Source of the DNA: Salinicola halimionae
GTDB lineage: Bacteria > Pseudomonadota > Gammaproteobacteria > Pseudomonadales > Halomonadaceae
Direction of reading: 5' to 3'
Assembly: GCF_003206065.1 (NCBI RefSeq)
Contig: NZ_PZJQ01000003.1
Location: 197,823-261,822 of the forward strand
DNA: 64,000 bases
Positions 9,178-19,813 of this stretch are shown here, piece by piece. The translations under genes and the position numbers were made by a program. The notes under the pieces are model-generated. The model worked only from the letters and a program-made list of their open reading frames with translations. It was not told the DNA's origin and did no database searches. Position 1 is the first letter of the stretch. Each line of letters opens with the position of its first letter.

Positions 9178-10904
9178 GGAGATGCCTCCTGTTTCGCCAC
9201 ATCGGCGGGGGCGTCGGGCGGCACATCGAGCAGGCGCAAGGCACTGCCGACGACTCGACTGAACACGGGCGCAGCGACCAGGCCGCCGTAATAGTCACCC
9301 TTTTTGGGATTGTCGATCATCACCACGGTGACGACGCGCGGATTGGAAGCTGGCGCGATACCCGCGAACAAGCCCCGATACGCCTTCTTTTGATATCCCG
9401 AACTGGTGACCTTGCGCACGGTGCCGGTCTTGCCTGCGATCTGATAGCCGGGGACCATTGCCAGATGACCACCGGCGTTGGGCTGCACGATCTTTTCCAT
9501 CATGCCAAGCAACTCATGAGCAATCGTCGGCGAGATGACCTGCTGGCTTTCGGGGCTGCCGTTGAGTTTGAGCAGGGACGGCGACAGGCGCTTGCCATCG
9601 TTGGCAATAGCTGTATAGGCACTCGCTAGCTGCAGCGGCGTGACCGCAATCCCGTAACCGTAGGCCATGGCAGCCTGAACACTGCGTGGCAGATTGGTCA
9701 GCGACGGCAGACTGCCACTGTTTTCTCCGGGGAACCCGGTGCCGGGAGACTGGCCCAACCCCAGCTCGCGATAGCGATTCCAGATGGTGTCCTGGGGCAA
9801 CGACAGCGCGATATGCGACATGCCGACATTGGAGGAGTGGAACAGGATACCTGCGGGGTCGAGTTTGCCGTAGTTGCGGAAATCACTGATGGTATAGCCG
9901 TCCACCATCATCCAGCCCGGAGTAGTATCGACAATGGTATCCGGGGTGTACTTGCCGGAAGCCAGCGCCGCCGACATCGCCAGTGGCTTCATCACCGAGC
10001 CGGGCTCGATGGCATCGGTGACCGCCTGATTGCGTAACCCGCGCACATCGACATCACTACGATTATTGGGGTTGTAGGAAGGCAAGTTGGCCATTGCCAG
10101 CACCTCACCGGTGCGCGCATCCAGCATCACCAGTGAGCCGCCATCGGCATCGTTTTTGCGAATTCCTGCCGCCAGCTCTCGATAGGCCATGTATTGCAGA
10201 CGCAGATCGATGGACAGCGTGAGATCGCCGCCGGGCTTGGCCTCTTCGATCAAGTGAAGGTCGCGAACCAGATGACCCTTACGATCCTTGAGCACGCGGC
10301 GCTTGCCAGGCTGACCGGTCAGATATCGGTTGTAGGCGAGTTCAAGCCCTTCCTGGCCCTTGTCGTCGACGTTGGTCACGCCCACGAGCTGGGCCGCCAC
10401 TTCTCCCGCCGGGTAATAGCGCTTGTACTCGTCACGTGAATAGACCCCGGGCATCTGCAGGTCGAGCACCGGCTTGGCCGCGGCCGGCGTCAACTGTCGC
10501 CGCAGGTACATGAACTCATGATTCGAGTAGCGCTCGATACGATCTTCGAGCTGCCGGGGATCGACCTTCAGCGCCTTAGCCAACAGCGTCTGCTGAATGG
10601 GATCCCGAGGGAGTTCCTGGGGATTGGCCCACAACGTCACCACCGGTGTCGAGATCGCCAGCGGATCGCCGTTACGATCGCTGATCATGCCGCGATGGGC
10701 ACCGATGGTTTCGACGCGCAGGGTGCGAGCATCACCCTGATTCTGAAGAAAGCTGCGATCGATCACCTGAAGATAGACGACACGCCCAACCAGCGCGGAC
10801 AGCGCCACCAGGATAACGAGGAGCATGAACCAGTAACGCCCCGCACCCAATGGCGCATTCGAACGGCGCACTCTGCCCGGAGACTTGCGACGCGTCGCAC
10901 TCAT
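9174..10904 (-). CDS. ftsI: Septal transpeptidase FtsI (penicillin-binding protein 3)
   Basis: Class B penicillin-binding protein that crosslinks septal peptidoglycan with FtsW. It has a short basic cytoplasmic tail, a single membrane anchor at about residues 24-45, an N-terminal pedestal domain and a transpeptidase domain. The three active-site boxes are intact: S-V-M-K at 303-306, S-S-N at 357-359 and K-T-G-T at 492-495. Length is 576 residues. The ATG overlaps the ftsL stop by 4 bases. It is the usual beta-lactam target of this class; no unusual substitution in the boxes is evident. Confidence 0.97.
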   Translation of the reverse strand: MSATRRKSPGRVRRSNAPLGAGRYWFMLLVILVALSALVGRVVYLQVIDRSFLQNQGDARTLRVETIGAHRGMISDRNGDPLAISTPVVTLWANPQELPRDPIQQTLLAKALKVDPRQLEDRIERYSNHEFMYLRRQLTPAAAKPVLDLQMPGVYSRDEYKRYYPAGEVAAQLVGVTNVDDKGQEGLELAYNRYLTGQPGKRRVLKDRKGHLVRDLHLIEEAKPGGDLTLSIDLRLQYMAYRELAAGIRKNDADGGSLVMLDARTGEVLAMANLPSYNPNNRSDVDVRGLRNQAVTDAIEPGSVMKPLAMSAALASGKYTPDTIVDTTPGWMMVDGYTISDFRNYGKLDPAGILFHSSNVGMSHIALSLPQDTIWNRYRELGLGQSPGTGFPGENSGSLPSLTNLPRSVQAAMAYGYGIAVTPLQLASAYTAIANDGKRLSPSLLKLNGSPESQQVISPTIAHELLGMMEKIVQPNAGGHLAMVPGYQIAGKTGTVRKVTSSGYQKKAYRGLFAGIAPASNPRVVTVVMIDNPKKGDYYGGLVAAPVFSRVVGSALRLLDVPPDAPADVAKQEASP

Positions 10905-11230
10905 GGATGAATCACCTTCACTTCATCGACGCTCGGCACGCGCATATCCAGACGTTTGCTCGCCAACGACTCGATCCGCGCCGGCGATGACCAGGTACTC
11001 TCTTCGAGCAGCAGACGCCCCCACTCCGTCTGTAGCGAGTCGCGCTGATTTTCCAACTTCTGCAATCTCGCATACTGTACGCGGGTCAAATGTGACGTGC
11101 TGATGATGGCTACCGCCGTGATCAAGACCGCAACGATCACCACGCCGAGCAGCAGAGTACGACCGCTCGGGCGCCGAGCGAATGGCCAATCACCGGTTTC
11201 CAGTAGACGGTGTCGTCCTTGAACGGCCAT
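10901..11230 (-). CDS. ftsL: Cell division protein FtsL
   Basis: Small bitopic divisome protein that forms a complex with FtsB and FtsQ and activates FtsWI. The 109 residues show a basic cytoplasmic start, one membrane segment at about 25-46 and a periplasmic leucine-zipper-like coiled coil (YARLQKLENQRDSLQTEW), followed by the family-typical SPARIESLASKRLDMR. Sequence conservation of FtsL is low, so the call rests on size, topology and its invariant place between rsmH and ftsI. Confidence 0.92.
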   Translation of the reverse strand: MAVQGRHRLLETGDWPFARRPSGRTLLLGVVIVAVLITAVAIISTSHLTRVQYARLQKLENQRDSLQTEWGRLLLEESTWSSPARIESLASKRLDMRVPSVDEVKVIHP

Positions 11231-11238
11231 GGAGCTCC

Positions 11239-12219
11239 TTATTTCAACTTCTCGGCGATGCGCATCACCGCACTGCGCGAGCGCGGGTTGGCATGGACTT
11301 CACTTTCACTGGCACGCATTGCCTTGCCGACCGGCTTGAGGCGCTTGTTGAGCTGATCTTCGCGGATCGGCATGCCGCGCGGCAGGTGTGTATCGCCACG
11401 CGACTGATCGCGGATGAAACGTTTGACCAAACGGTCCTCGAGCGAATGAAAGCTGATGACGACCAGCCGCCCACCCGTCTGCAGCGACTCCAGTGCGACA
11501 TCCAGCGCACGCTCCAGCTGACCCAGCTCATCGTTCAAATGAATGCGGATCGCCTGAAAAACACGTGTCGCGGGATGCTTTCCCTTCTCCCAGGCGGGGT
11601 GTGCGGCCTTGACGATCTCGGCGAGCTGGTGAGTTCGCTCGATCGGCGCTTCACGCCTTGCGGCCACGATGGCCCGCGCGATGCGCTTGGCAAAACGCTC
11701 TTCGCCGTAGGTCTTGAAGACGCGCGCCATCTCATGATCATCGGTTCGCGCAATCCATTCGGCGGCGCCGATCCCCGAGGTGGGATCCATGCGCATGTCG
11801 AGTGGACCGTCGCGAAGAAAGCTGAAGCCGCGCTCGGGATCATCCAGTTGGGGGGAGGAAACGCCGACATCGAGGAGGACACCGCTCAAACTGCCATGGA
11901 CACCACACGTCTCGGCATGACGGTCCAATTCGGCGAAAACGCCCTGACACACCGTCAAGCGAGCGTCGTCGATCTCGGCGGCCACCGCCAATGCAGCGGG
12001 GTCACGATCGATCGCGATCAGCCGACCACGATCATCGAGACGCGAAAGAATCGCGCGGGAATGGCCGCCGCGGCCAAAGGTGCCGTCGAGATAAGCACCC
12101 GATGGATATTGCACCAAGGCATCCACGGCACCTTCGAGCAAAACGCTGGTATGACGAAAATCGGGGCGATCTGCCGTACCGCCTTCGGGTGCCTGTGAAG
12201 CGTTGTCGCGGTGCAGCAT
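11239..12219 (-). CDS. rsmH: 16S rRNA (cytosine(1402)-N(4))-methyltransferase RsmH
   Basis: SAM-dependent methyltransferase for N4 of C1402 in 16S rRNA. Visible motifs are [11 protein letters not shown] at the N-terminus, the SAM loop [10 protein letters not shown], the family signature [17 protein letters not shown] and [13 protein letters not shown] near the C-terminus. The ATG at 12219 (MLHRDNASQ) gives 326 residues. An in-frame ATG at 12294 would put the start inside the RNase P RNA gene, so it was rejected. The ribosome-binding site before 12219 is weak. It heads the dcw cluster; the mraZ gene that usually precedes it is absent. Confidence 0.95.
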   Translation of the reverse strand: MLHRDNASQAPEGGTADRPDFRHTSVLLEGAVDALVQYPSGAYLDGTFGRGGHSRAILSRLDDRGRLIAIDRDPAALAVAAEIDDARLTVCQGVFAELDRHAETCGVHGSLSGVLLDVGVSSPQLDDPERGFSFLRDGPLDMRMDPTSGIGAAEWIARTDDHEMARVFKTYGEERFAKRIARAIVAARREAPIERTHQLAEIVKAAHPAWEKGKHPATRVFQAIRIHLNDELGQLERALDVALESLQTGGRLVVISFHSLEDRLVKRFIRDQSRGDTHLPRGMPIREDQLNKRLKPVGKAMRASESEVHANPRSRSAVMRIAEKLK

Positions 12220-12251
12220 GCGGATCTCGGTGTCGAACGGCAAAAATCGGA

Positions 12252-12603
<352 letters not shown>

Positions 12604-12612
12604 AAGCGCGCA

Positions 12613-12641
12613 AGAATAGCAGCCCCCCGGGGCCCTCTCAA
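12613..12641 (-). promoter_or_regulatory. Sigma-70-type promoter of rnpB
   Basis: On the minus strand a -35 box TTGAGA (12636-12641) and a -10 box TATTCT (12613-12618) are separated by exactly 17 bases. The predicted transcription start falls at about 12603-12606, the first base of RNase P helix P1. The discriminator after the -10 box is GC-rich (TGCGCGC), as in stringently controlled stable-RNA promoters; growth-rate control is inference. Confidence 0.8.
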
Positions 12642-12784
12642 GGCGGCAGTGTCGCGATCGCCAAAAGCCGCCATCATTGGCACAGAAACGTCGCCTAAAG
12701 CCGACACTCGCGAAGACGAAACGAGCAGCCAGTGGCTCGACTGTCAGATGAAGGAAGCCAGATAACGAATCATCCGACGGAAAC

Positions 12785-13639
12785 CTAGGATTCGGATTTC
12801 AGCGTTAACGCCAACTGATACCAATGCTTGCGCCGCCCACCGAGTAGACGCACTGCCACGGCCGCCGCATTCTTGACCCCGACGTCCTCGGCCAGCATCG
12901 CTCGAATCAGCGCTTCGCCCTCCGCGTCATCGGCAGACACCTCCTTGGGTGGCGCGCCGGCCAGCATCACTACGAACTCCCCCCGGGCCTGATCCGGATC
13001 ATCCTCCAAAACACTCAGCAGCTCGCTTGCGGAGCCCTCCAGCAGCGTCTCGAAAGTCTTGGTCAACTCACGGGCGAGCACCACTTGGCGCTCGCCGACC
13101 ACCGCAGCGAGATCGGCGAGCAGATCGCGAATACGATGCGGCGACTCGTAGAAAACCCGTGTCTCGTCGCGAGCCGCTCCGGCCTCCAGCTGCTTCTTAC
13201 GCGCGCCCGACTTGGCGGGAAGAAACCCCTCGAAAGTGAAGCGATCCGTCGGCAAACCGGCCACGCTCAGCGCGGCGATCAGCGCACAGGGCCCTGGCAC
13301 CGGGACGACCCGACATCCCGCCTGGCGCAGTTCCCGAACCAGCAAGAAGCCCGGATCGGAGATCAAGGGCGTGCCGGCATCGCTCACCAATGCCAGCGTG
13401 TCTCCGTCCGCCAGGCGTCGGCGAAACTGCTCCACGCGAGCGGCTTCATTATGCTCATGGAGTGAAATCAGCGGACGCTCTATCCCCAGGTGCCGCAGCA
13501 GACGCTGGGTATGCCGAGTATCCTCGGCCGCAATGGCATCGACCTCCGAAAGAAGCCGGCCCGCCCTGGCGCTGATATCCTCGAGATTCCCAATCGGCGT
13601 GGCGACCACGTACAATACGCCTTCCTTTGTCTCGCTCAT
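12785..13639 (-). CDS. rsmI: 16S rRNA (cytidine(1402)-2'-O)-methyltransferase RsmI
   Basis: Methylates the 2'-O of C1402 in 16S rRNA, the same nucleotide as RsmH, whose gene lies just beyond rnpB. The tetrapyrrole-methylase fold is marked by VVATPIGNLEDIS at the N-terminus, AAEDTRHTQRLL, LVSDAGTPLISDPG, VPGPCALIAALSVAGLP and FYESPHR. The ATG at 13639 (MSETKEG) gives 284 residues, the family norm; the reading frame upstream to 13732 adds unrelated residues. It is divergent from lpoA and has no obvious terminator before rnpB. Confidence 0.96.
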   Translation of the reverse strand: MSETKEGVLYVVATPIGNLEDISARAGRLLSEVDAIAAEDTRHTQRLLRHLGIERPLISLHEHNEAARVEQFRRRLADGDTLALVSDAGTPLISDPGFLLVRELRQAGCRVVPVPGPCALIAALSVAGLPTDRFTFEGFLPAKSGARKKQLEAGAARDETRVFYESPHRIRDLLADLAAVVGERQVVLARELTKTFETLLEGSASELLSVLEDDPDQARGEFVVMLAGAPPKEVSADDAEGEALIRAMLAEDVGVKNAAAVAVRLLGGRRKHWYQLALTLKSES

Positions 13640-13882
13640 TCGGTACCATCCGGATTGACGTGCATTCAGACATCGACGACTGCCAGCGGCGAGCTCGATG
13701 CTCAGTTCAACAAGGAAGCCTCCGTGAGGCAACGATGGTCAGCCAGCATCGACCGCCGACGTCGCCCACGGAACGGGAACAGGTCAGCGCCTCGAGTTTT
13801 CGAGCTGCCGCTATCGATCTCCGGGTCAGCGACAACCGGCATCGACAGCGCAAGACCTTCAACACGTAAAGGGAAAGACACT

Positions 13883-15770
13883 ATGCGTTACGCGCTGCGG
13901 CAACTTCTCCTCCCACTGATGGCAACTCTGATGCTGGCAGGCTGTGCCGGTCAGAGCATGATGTCAGGTATCAGCGGGCCAAGTGCTCAGGAGCTGCTCG
14001 AACAAGCCAATAGCCAGAGCGGACAGCAGGCCGCCGCCTCCCGTCTCGAGGCGGCCGATATCCTAGCACGCCAGGGCGACACGGCGCAGGCGCTCCAGAT
14101 CGCCAGCCAGATCAACGAAGGGTTGCTCGACGGCGAACAGCGAATTCGCTGGGCTCTCGTGCTTTCCGATAGCGCGCTGAACGAAGAAGACGGTGTAAGC
14201 GTGATTCGCGCCACCGATATTCTCGATAGCACCAGCAACCTCTCCAACGGGGACCGGCAGACACTGCGCTACCGACGCGGAATTGCGCTGAACATGGTCG
14301 AAGAGCCGGAAGCGTCTGCCCGCCTATTGATCGGCCTCCAGCGCGAAGACGCCCCCTATGAACTGAACGACGAGATATGGAAGCCGCTGTCACGCCTCGA
14401 TCCGGCCGCGCTCGACGCCTTGGCCGCGACGAACAGCGACTCGATCACCCAAGGCTGGGTGGCTCTCGCCCGACTCTATCGCACCAGCAGCGGCGACATC
14501 TCCAACCTGTTCGATCGCCTGGATCAATGGCGCAGTCGCTATCCGGATCACCCGGCCAATCGCCGACTACCCCAGGATCTGGCAACGCTGCGTGAAGTCG
14601 AAGGCAACGAGATCGACCGGATCGCGGTATTCCTACCCGGCAGCGGCCCGCTGGCCAATGTGGGTTCGGCCATTCGCCAAGGCCTCGAGGCGCGCGCTCG
14701 CGATGCCGAGGCGCAGGGAGAACGCACTCCGCAACTGACCTTCGTCGATTCCAGCGAGCGGGATATCGACGCACTCTATGCCCAGGCAACCATGAATGGC
14801 GCTCAGGCGGTCATCGGGCCTCTCGACAAGAACAAGGTCAGTGAGCTGGAAACTCGCAGCAGCGTACCGCTGCCCACCCTGGCCCTGAACTACGGCGAAC
14901 ATGCCCACAATCAGGCCGTCAGCCTGTTCCAGTACGGCCTCTCCGCTGAAGACGAGGCTCGCCAGATCGCCCACCGCGCGTTTCTCGACGGTCATTCACG
15001 CGCCGGCATCATGGTTCCGGACAACGAGTGGGGCTCCCGCGTACTGGCTGCCTTCCGCAAAGATTGGACGCGTGAAGGCGGCGATGTTGCCTCGGTGGTC
15101 AGCTACGATCCTTCGGGCTCGGTCGCCACGGCGGTGCGTAATCTGCTGAACAGCGATCCCTCGAGCATGGACATGCTGTTCCTGCTGGCACTGCCCAGCT
15201 ATGCACGCCAGGTGCCGCCCACACTGGACTTCTACTATGCTGGCAGTTTGCCGGTATACGCGACATCGCATCTTTACGACGGCATGCCTCAGCCACGCGC
15301 GGACCATGACCTGAACGGCGTGCAGTTCGTAGACATCCCGTGGATGATTCCGGATGCCGCTGCAGGTGGCGCCGACGCCCTTCCGTTCGCTTCCACCTAT
15401 CAGCAACTGTCGACACAAGATGACCCGGGGCTGCTCAAGCTCAACGCCATGGGCGTGGACGCCTATGAGCTGGCCCGTCGTCTGCCGCTGATCCAGGCAC
15501 TACCGAATACTCAGATATTCGGTGCCACCGGCATGCTTCAGGCCGGTGACGACGGCCGCATCCAACGCACGCTACCGTGGGCCGTGTTCCAGTCCGGCAC
15601 ACCTCAGCCATTGCTGACACCCATCCCGGCCGCGTCGAGCCGCGCGTCATCGATCCCTGGTCGAGATGGTGAACGCAGCACGCCAGTCTCGCAATCGCAA
15701 GGCTCACCCGACAGCAACCTCAACGGGTTCGCGCTCGACACCAAAGAGGGCCGCACCAATCAATCGCCCG

Positions 15771-15781
<11 letters not shown>
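13883..15781 (+). CDS. lpoA: Penicillin-binding protein activator LpoA, outer-membrane lipoprotein
   Basis: Outer-membrane lipoprotein; in E. coli it reaches through the periplasm to stimulate PBP1A. The ATG at 13883 follows a GGGAAAG ribosome-binding site and opens a lipoprotein signal with lipobox L-A-G-C and acylated Cys21. An N-terminal helical TPR-like region (about residues 35-230) is followed by a periplasmic-binding-protein-like domain (about 245-580: RIAVFLPGSGPLANVG, VIGPLDK, YDPSG). The last 40 residues are low-complexity, rich in Ser, Pro and Gln. The open frame extends upstream to 13490 but enters rsmI, so that part is not coding. The gene overlaps yraN by 11 bases. Confidence 0.93.
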
Positions 15782-16767
<986 letters not shown>

Positions 16768-16772
16768 GCCCT

Positions 16773-17327
16773 ATGAACAGAACCCTGATCGTTTCCTCCT
16801 GCTTGATTGGCCTGCTGACACTGGGCGGCTGCGCCACCGGTAGCCAGGAAGAGAACTATGCCGAGCGCACCCCCGGCGCCAAAGTCGAAGACAGTAATAT
16901 CCAGAGCAAGATATTCGATGCTCTCAATACCGCTGACGCTCGCTACGGCGACGCGCATGTCAATGTCGACAGCTACAACAGCAATGTGCTGCTGACGGGC
17001 CAGGTGCCCAGCGACGACCTGAAGCAGCGAGCCACCGAAATTTCTCGCGACGTACGCAGCGTGCGTCAGGTGCACAACGAGCTGACGGTATCGGCCAACA
17101 CGCCGGTCAGCCAGCGCATGACCGACACCTGGATCACCGGCCGCATCAAGGCCAACATCGTCGCCAACGAAGACCTGGACGCCAACCTGATTCGGGTGAT
17201 TACCGAAAACGGAACGGTCTATCTGATGGGCCTGGTCTCCCAGCAACAAGCCAACGAAGCGACCGGCGCCGCCTCCGGCGTCGGCGGCGTACAGCGTATC
17301 GTCAAGGTGTTCGAATACCTCAATTGA
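16773..17327 (+). CDS. dolP: BON-domain outer-membrane lipoprotein, DolP/YraP-like
   Basis: Lipoprotein of 184 residues with a signal ending in lipobox L-G-G-C (Cys20) and two BON domains at about residues 45-110 and 120-184 (repeated pattern I-x-x-K...V-x-L-x-G-x-V). In E. coli DolP binds anionic phospholipid at the outer membrane near the division site and supports envelope integrity. The ATG at 16773 follows the gmhA stop by 5 bases, so the two are co-transcribed. The frame upstream of it belongs to the gmhA overlap and is not coding. A strong terminator follows. Confidence 0.92.
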   Translation: MNRTLIVSSCLIGLLTLGGCATGSQEENYAERTPGAKVEDSNIQSKIFDALNTADARYGDAHVNVDSYNSNVLLTGQVPSDDLKQRATEISRDVRSVRQVHNELTVSANTPVSQRMTDTWITGRIKANIVANEDLDANLIRVITENGTVYLMGLVSQQQANEATGAASGVGGVQRIVKVFEYLN

Positions 17328-17370
17328 TCGCCTGAGTCCAAGGCCAGATTCTAAAGCCCGGGTCGAAAAG

Positions 17371-17410
17371 AAAAAGCCGCTGCCGAATCGAATTCGGCGG
17401 CGGCTTTTTT
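17371..17410. terminator. Bidirectional rho-independent terminator between dolP and sspB
   Basis: An 18-bp near-perfect hairpin: the left arm 17371-17388 begins with AAAAAGCCGC, the loop is two bases, and the right arm 17391-17408 ends in a run of six T to 17410. The A-run on the left gives a T-run on the minus strand, so it can serve both convergent operons (dolP on plus, sspB on minus). Confidence 0.9.
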
Positions 17411-17466
17411 AATGCTTTGACGTTTGACGAACGCCGATGAAATCACGGCGCTGACAAAAGCAGAGC

Positions 17467-17961
17467 CTACTTGACGATGCGCAAGGACGGCTTGCCTTTT
17501 TCGGGACGATCCGAGCGGGCATCATTCGTTTCAGCCGCGGATTCGGATGACTCGACAGCATCCTCTTCCACACGACTGTCGACGCTCTCCAGCGTAGGCC
17601 GCCCCTCGTCTTCCAGCGCGGCATCCTCCTCACTGGCGAAGCTCGGCATGACTGGCTCCTGACCGAAAACCATGCCAACGCCGTTTTCACGAGCATAGAT
17701 CGCGATCAAGGCATCCATCGGCACGACGACCTGCATTGGCTGGCCGCTGAATCGGGCCCCGAAGGTGACCGCCACGTTGTCGATGGACAGATCCCGTACC
17801 GCCGCCGGTGCGATATTCAGCACGATTTGGCCGTTCTGCACGAACTGCTGCGGAACCCTGACATCGGGCTTTCCGGCATCGACCACGACATAAGGCGTCT
17901 GCTCGTTATCCAGCAGCCACTCATAGAGGGCTCGCGCCAGATAGGGACGGCTAGTCAGCAT
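17467..17961 (-). CDS. sspB: ClpXP protease specificity-enhancing factor SspB
   Basis: Adaptor that tethers ssrA-tagged proteins to ClpXP. The folded substrate-binding domain occupies about residues 1-105 (SRPYLARALYEWLLDN...). It is followed by an acidic, Ser/Glu-rich flexible linker and the C-terminal ClpX-binding peptide GKPSLRIVK, matching the conserved XB motif. Length is 164 residues. It lies 36 bases after sspA on the same strand, the usual sspA-sspB operon. Confidence 0.95.
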   Translation of the reverse strand: MLTSRPYLARALYEWLLDNEQTPYVVVDAGKPDVRVPQQFVQNGQIVLNIAPAAVRDLSIDNVAVTFGARFSGQPMQVVVPMDALIAIYARENGVGMVFGQEPVMPSFASEEDAALEDEGRPTLESVDSRVEEDAVESSESAAETNDARSDRPEKGKPSLRIVK

Positions 17962-17997
17962 GTCATCTCCTCTCGGGCAGCTATCGACACGGCCGTG

Positions 17998-18624
17998 TCA
18001 GCTACGCATTTCACGTTCGGATTCGGATAGTGACACCTTGAAAGCATCACGCGCGAAGACGCGCTCCATATAGCTTACCAGCGGGGCGACCTGCTTTTCG
18101 GGCAGCTCAACGCCCAGCGCCGGCAAGCGCCAGAGAATCGGCGCGATGCAGCAATCCACCAGCGTGAACTCTTCGCTCATGAAAAACGGCATGTCTTCGA
18201 AAATCGGCGAAATTCCCGTCAGACTCTCGCGCAGTTCCTTGCGCGCCTTCTCCGCATCCTTCTTGGAGCCCTGCTGAATCTGCTCGACCAGAGGGCACCA
18301 TTCGCGCTCGATACGGTGCATCCAGAGGCGACTCTGCGCACGCGCCACCGGGTAAACCGGCAACAACGGCGGATGCGGGAAACGCTCGTCGAGATACTCC
18401 ATCATGACCTTGGACTCGTACAGCACCAGATCACGATCCAGTAGCGTGGGCACGCTGTTGTACGGATTCAGATCCGCCAGTTCGGCGTTGTGCTCGTCGG
18501 CTGAGACTTCCAGGATATCGACGGCCACGCCCTTTTCTGCCAACACGATTCTGACGCGATGGCTGAAATGATCATCACTACCGGAGTAAAAGATCATCGA
18601 CGATCGCTTGGCCACTACACCCAT
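17998..18624 (-). CDS. sspA: Stringent starvation protein A (RNA polymerase-associated)
   Basis: Glutathione-S-transferase-fold protein that binds RNA polymerase and modulates transcription in stationary phase. It is 208 residues long: the N-terminal thioredoxin-like part contains [15 protein letters not shown] and NPYNSVPTL, and the helical C-terminal part contains [15 protein letters not shown]. The start MGVVAKRSS fits Pseudomonas SspA, and GAGGAAAG precedes the ATG. In Pseudomonas and several relatives petABC separates rpsI from sspA; here they are adjacent, separated by a terminator. Confidence 0.95.
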   Translation of the reverse strand: MGVVAKRSSMIFYSGSDDHFSHRVRIVLAEKGVAVDILEVSADEHNAELADLNPYNSVPTLLDRDLVLYESKVMMEYLDERFPHPPLLPVYPVARAQSRLWMHRIEREWCPLVEQIQQGSKKDAEKARKELRESLTGISPIFEDMPFFMSEEFTLVDCCIAPILWRLPALGVELPEKQVAPLVSYMERVFARDAFKVSLSESEREMRS

Positions 18625-18738
18625 GAAACTTTCCTCGCATTAATTCAATGGCCAATGGTAACACGACGGGTAACCCGGCTGGGTTTCCGCCGCAACCACG
18701 GGAAGCACAAATGCCCATACGCATCGTACCAACGACAA

Positions 18739-18765
18739 AACGCCCGACTGAGTAAGTCGGGCGTT
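18739..18765 (-). terminator. Rho-independent terminator of rplM-rpsI
   Basis: An 11-bp perfect hairpin, AACGCCCGACT (18739-18749) and its complement (18755-18765) with a 5-base loop. Read on the minus strand it ends in GTTTTG, a short U-run, and sits 23 bases after the rpsI stop. It separates the ribosomal operon from sspA. Confidence 0.8.
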
Positions 18766-18788
18766 GAGCGCAGACGCGACCCGCAGGA

Positions 18789-19178
18789 TCAGCGCTTGGA
18801 GAACTGCGGACGACGACGAGCTTTGCGCAGACCCACTTTCTTACGCTCGACTTCACGAGCGTCGCGGGTCACGTAACCGGCCGCACGCAGCGGACGACGC
18901 AACTCTTCGTTGTATTCCATCAGCGCGCGCGTGATGCCGTGACGAATCGCACCGGCCTGAGCGGAACCACCGCCACCCTTGACCGTGACGTAGACGTCGA
19001 ACTGACCAGTGGTCTCGGTCAGTTCCAGCGGCTGACGCACGACCATCTGTGCGGTAACGCGGCCAAAGAACTCATTCAGCTCGCGGTCGTTGACGGTGAT
19101 CTTGCCGGTACCCGGCTTGAGAAACACACGAGCGGTAGAAGTCTTGCGGCGCCCGGTGCCGTAATACTGTTGTGCCAT
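18789..19178 (-). CDS. rpsI: 30S ribosomal protein S9
   Basis: Small-subunit protein whose C-terminal tail reaches the P-site tRNA. The 129 residues begin [17 protein letters not shown], contain [17 protein letters not shown] and end in the conserved basic tail [14 protein letters not shown]. It lies 12 bases after rplM on the same strand, the near-universal rplM-rpsI operon, and is followed by a terminator. Confidence 0.98.
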   Translation of the reverse strand: MAQQYYGTGRRKTSTARVFLKPGTGKITVNDRELNEFFGRVTAQMVVRQPLELTETTGQFDVYVTVKGGGGSAQAGAIRHGITRALMEYNEELRRPLRAAGYVTRDAREVERKKVGLRKARRRPQFSKR

Positions 19179-19190
19179 GACGGATTACCC

Positions 19191-19619
19191 TCAGATGTTC
19201 AGTTCTTGCGGCTGCTGCGCGGCGTGCGGATGCTCGGTACCGGCATACACCTTGAGCTTGGCGTGCATGGCACGACCCAGCGGCCCTTTGGGCAGCATGC
19301 CCTTGACGGCGGTTTCGATGACACGTTCCGGCGCATGGTCGATCAGCTTCTCGAACGACATGGTGCGCAGACCGCCCGGGTAACCGGTGTGACGATAATA
19401 GGTCTTGGCTTGCGCCTTGTTGCCGGTCACATGCACTTTCTCGGCGTTGACGACGACGATGTAATCGCCAGTGTCAACGTGCGGGGTGTATTCCGCTTTG
19501 TGTTTGCCACGCAGACGGCGTGCGATTTCTGTCGCCAGGCGACCGAGCGTCTTGCCCGTCGCGTCAACGACATACCAATCGCGCTCCACGGTATGCGGCT
19601 TGGCACTGAACGTCTTCAT
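19191..19619 (-). CDS. rplM: 50S ribosomal protein L13
   Basis: Large-subunit assembly protein of 142 residues with family motifs [37 protein letters not shown] and HTGYPGGLR. It is the first gene of the rplM-rpsI operon. Its ribosome-binding site (GGTGA, about 7 bases before the ATG) overlaps a perfect hairpin in the leader, which suggests translational autoregulation, as known for ribosomal-protein operons. Confidence 0.98.
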   Translation of the reverse strand: MKTFSAKPHTVERDWYVVDATGKTLGRLATEIARRLRGKHKAEYTPHVDTGDYIVVVNAEKVHVTGNKAQAKTYYRHTGYPGGLRTMSFEKLIDHAPERVIETAVKGMLPKGPLGRAMHAKLKVYAGTEHPHAAQQPQELNI

Positions 19620-19629
19620 GAGTGTTTCA

Positions 19630-19647
19630 CCAAATAAGCGTATTTGG
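19630..19647 (-). promoter_or_regulatory. Leader hairpin overlapping the rplM ribosome-binding site
   Basis: On the minus strand the sequence CCAAATACGCTTATTTGG forms a perfect 7-bp stem with the tetraloop CGCT. Its 3' arm ends in TTTGG, whose last two G start the GGTGA ribosome-binding site of rplM. Folding would partly hide the site. A role as an L13-binding operator is inference. Confidence 0.45.
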
Positions 19648-19752
19648 GCGTCGAAGCCAATGCTTCTCGGCCATCCCTATTTTTCTTGGGTTACCGATCA
19701 TGCTTGAGCCAAAAACGGCGGCCGACATGGCGGTAACGGATCGAGAGCGCGC

Positions 19753-19758
19753 ATTGTA
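19753..19758 (-). promoter_or_regulatory. Candidate -10 box of the rplM-rpsI promoter
   Basis: TACAAT on the minus strand, with only a weak -35 candidate (TTTCGT) 17 bases upstream. It would give a leader of about 125 bases before rplM, containing the inverted repeat GTTACCG/CGGTAAC and the hairpin next to the start codon. Confidence 0.4.
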
Positions 19759-19813
19759 CACGAGCCGAATGAACGACGAAAGATCGACTTGCGCTTTTGC
19801 TGCACCCCCCGGA

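Noticed and set aside
11182..12198. 338-codon plus-strand open frame opposite rsmH
   Set aside because: Antisense to a well-supported gene; its composition (Gln, Arg, His-rich) is that of a shadow frame.
13490..13882. 393-base 5' extension of the lpoA open frame
   Set aside because: It overlaps rsmI on the other strand and precedes a complete lipoprotein signal with its own ribosome-binding site at 13883.
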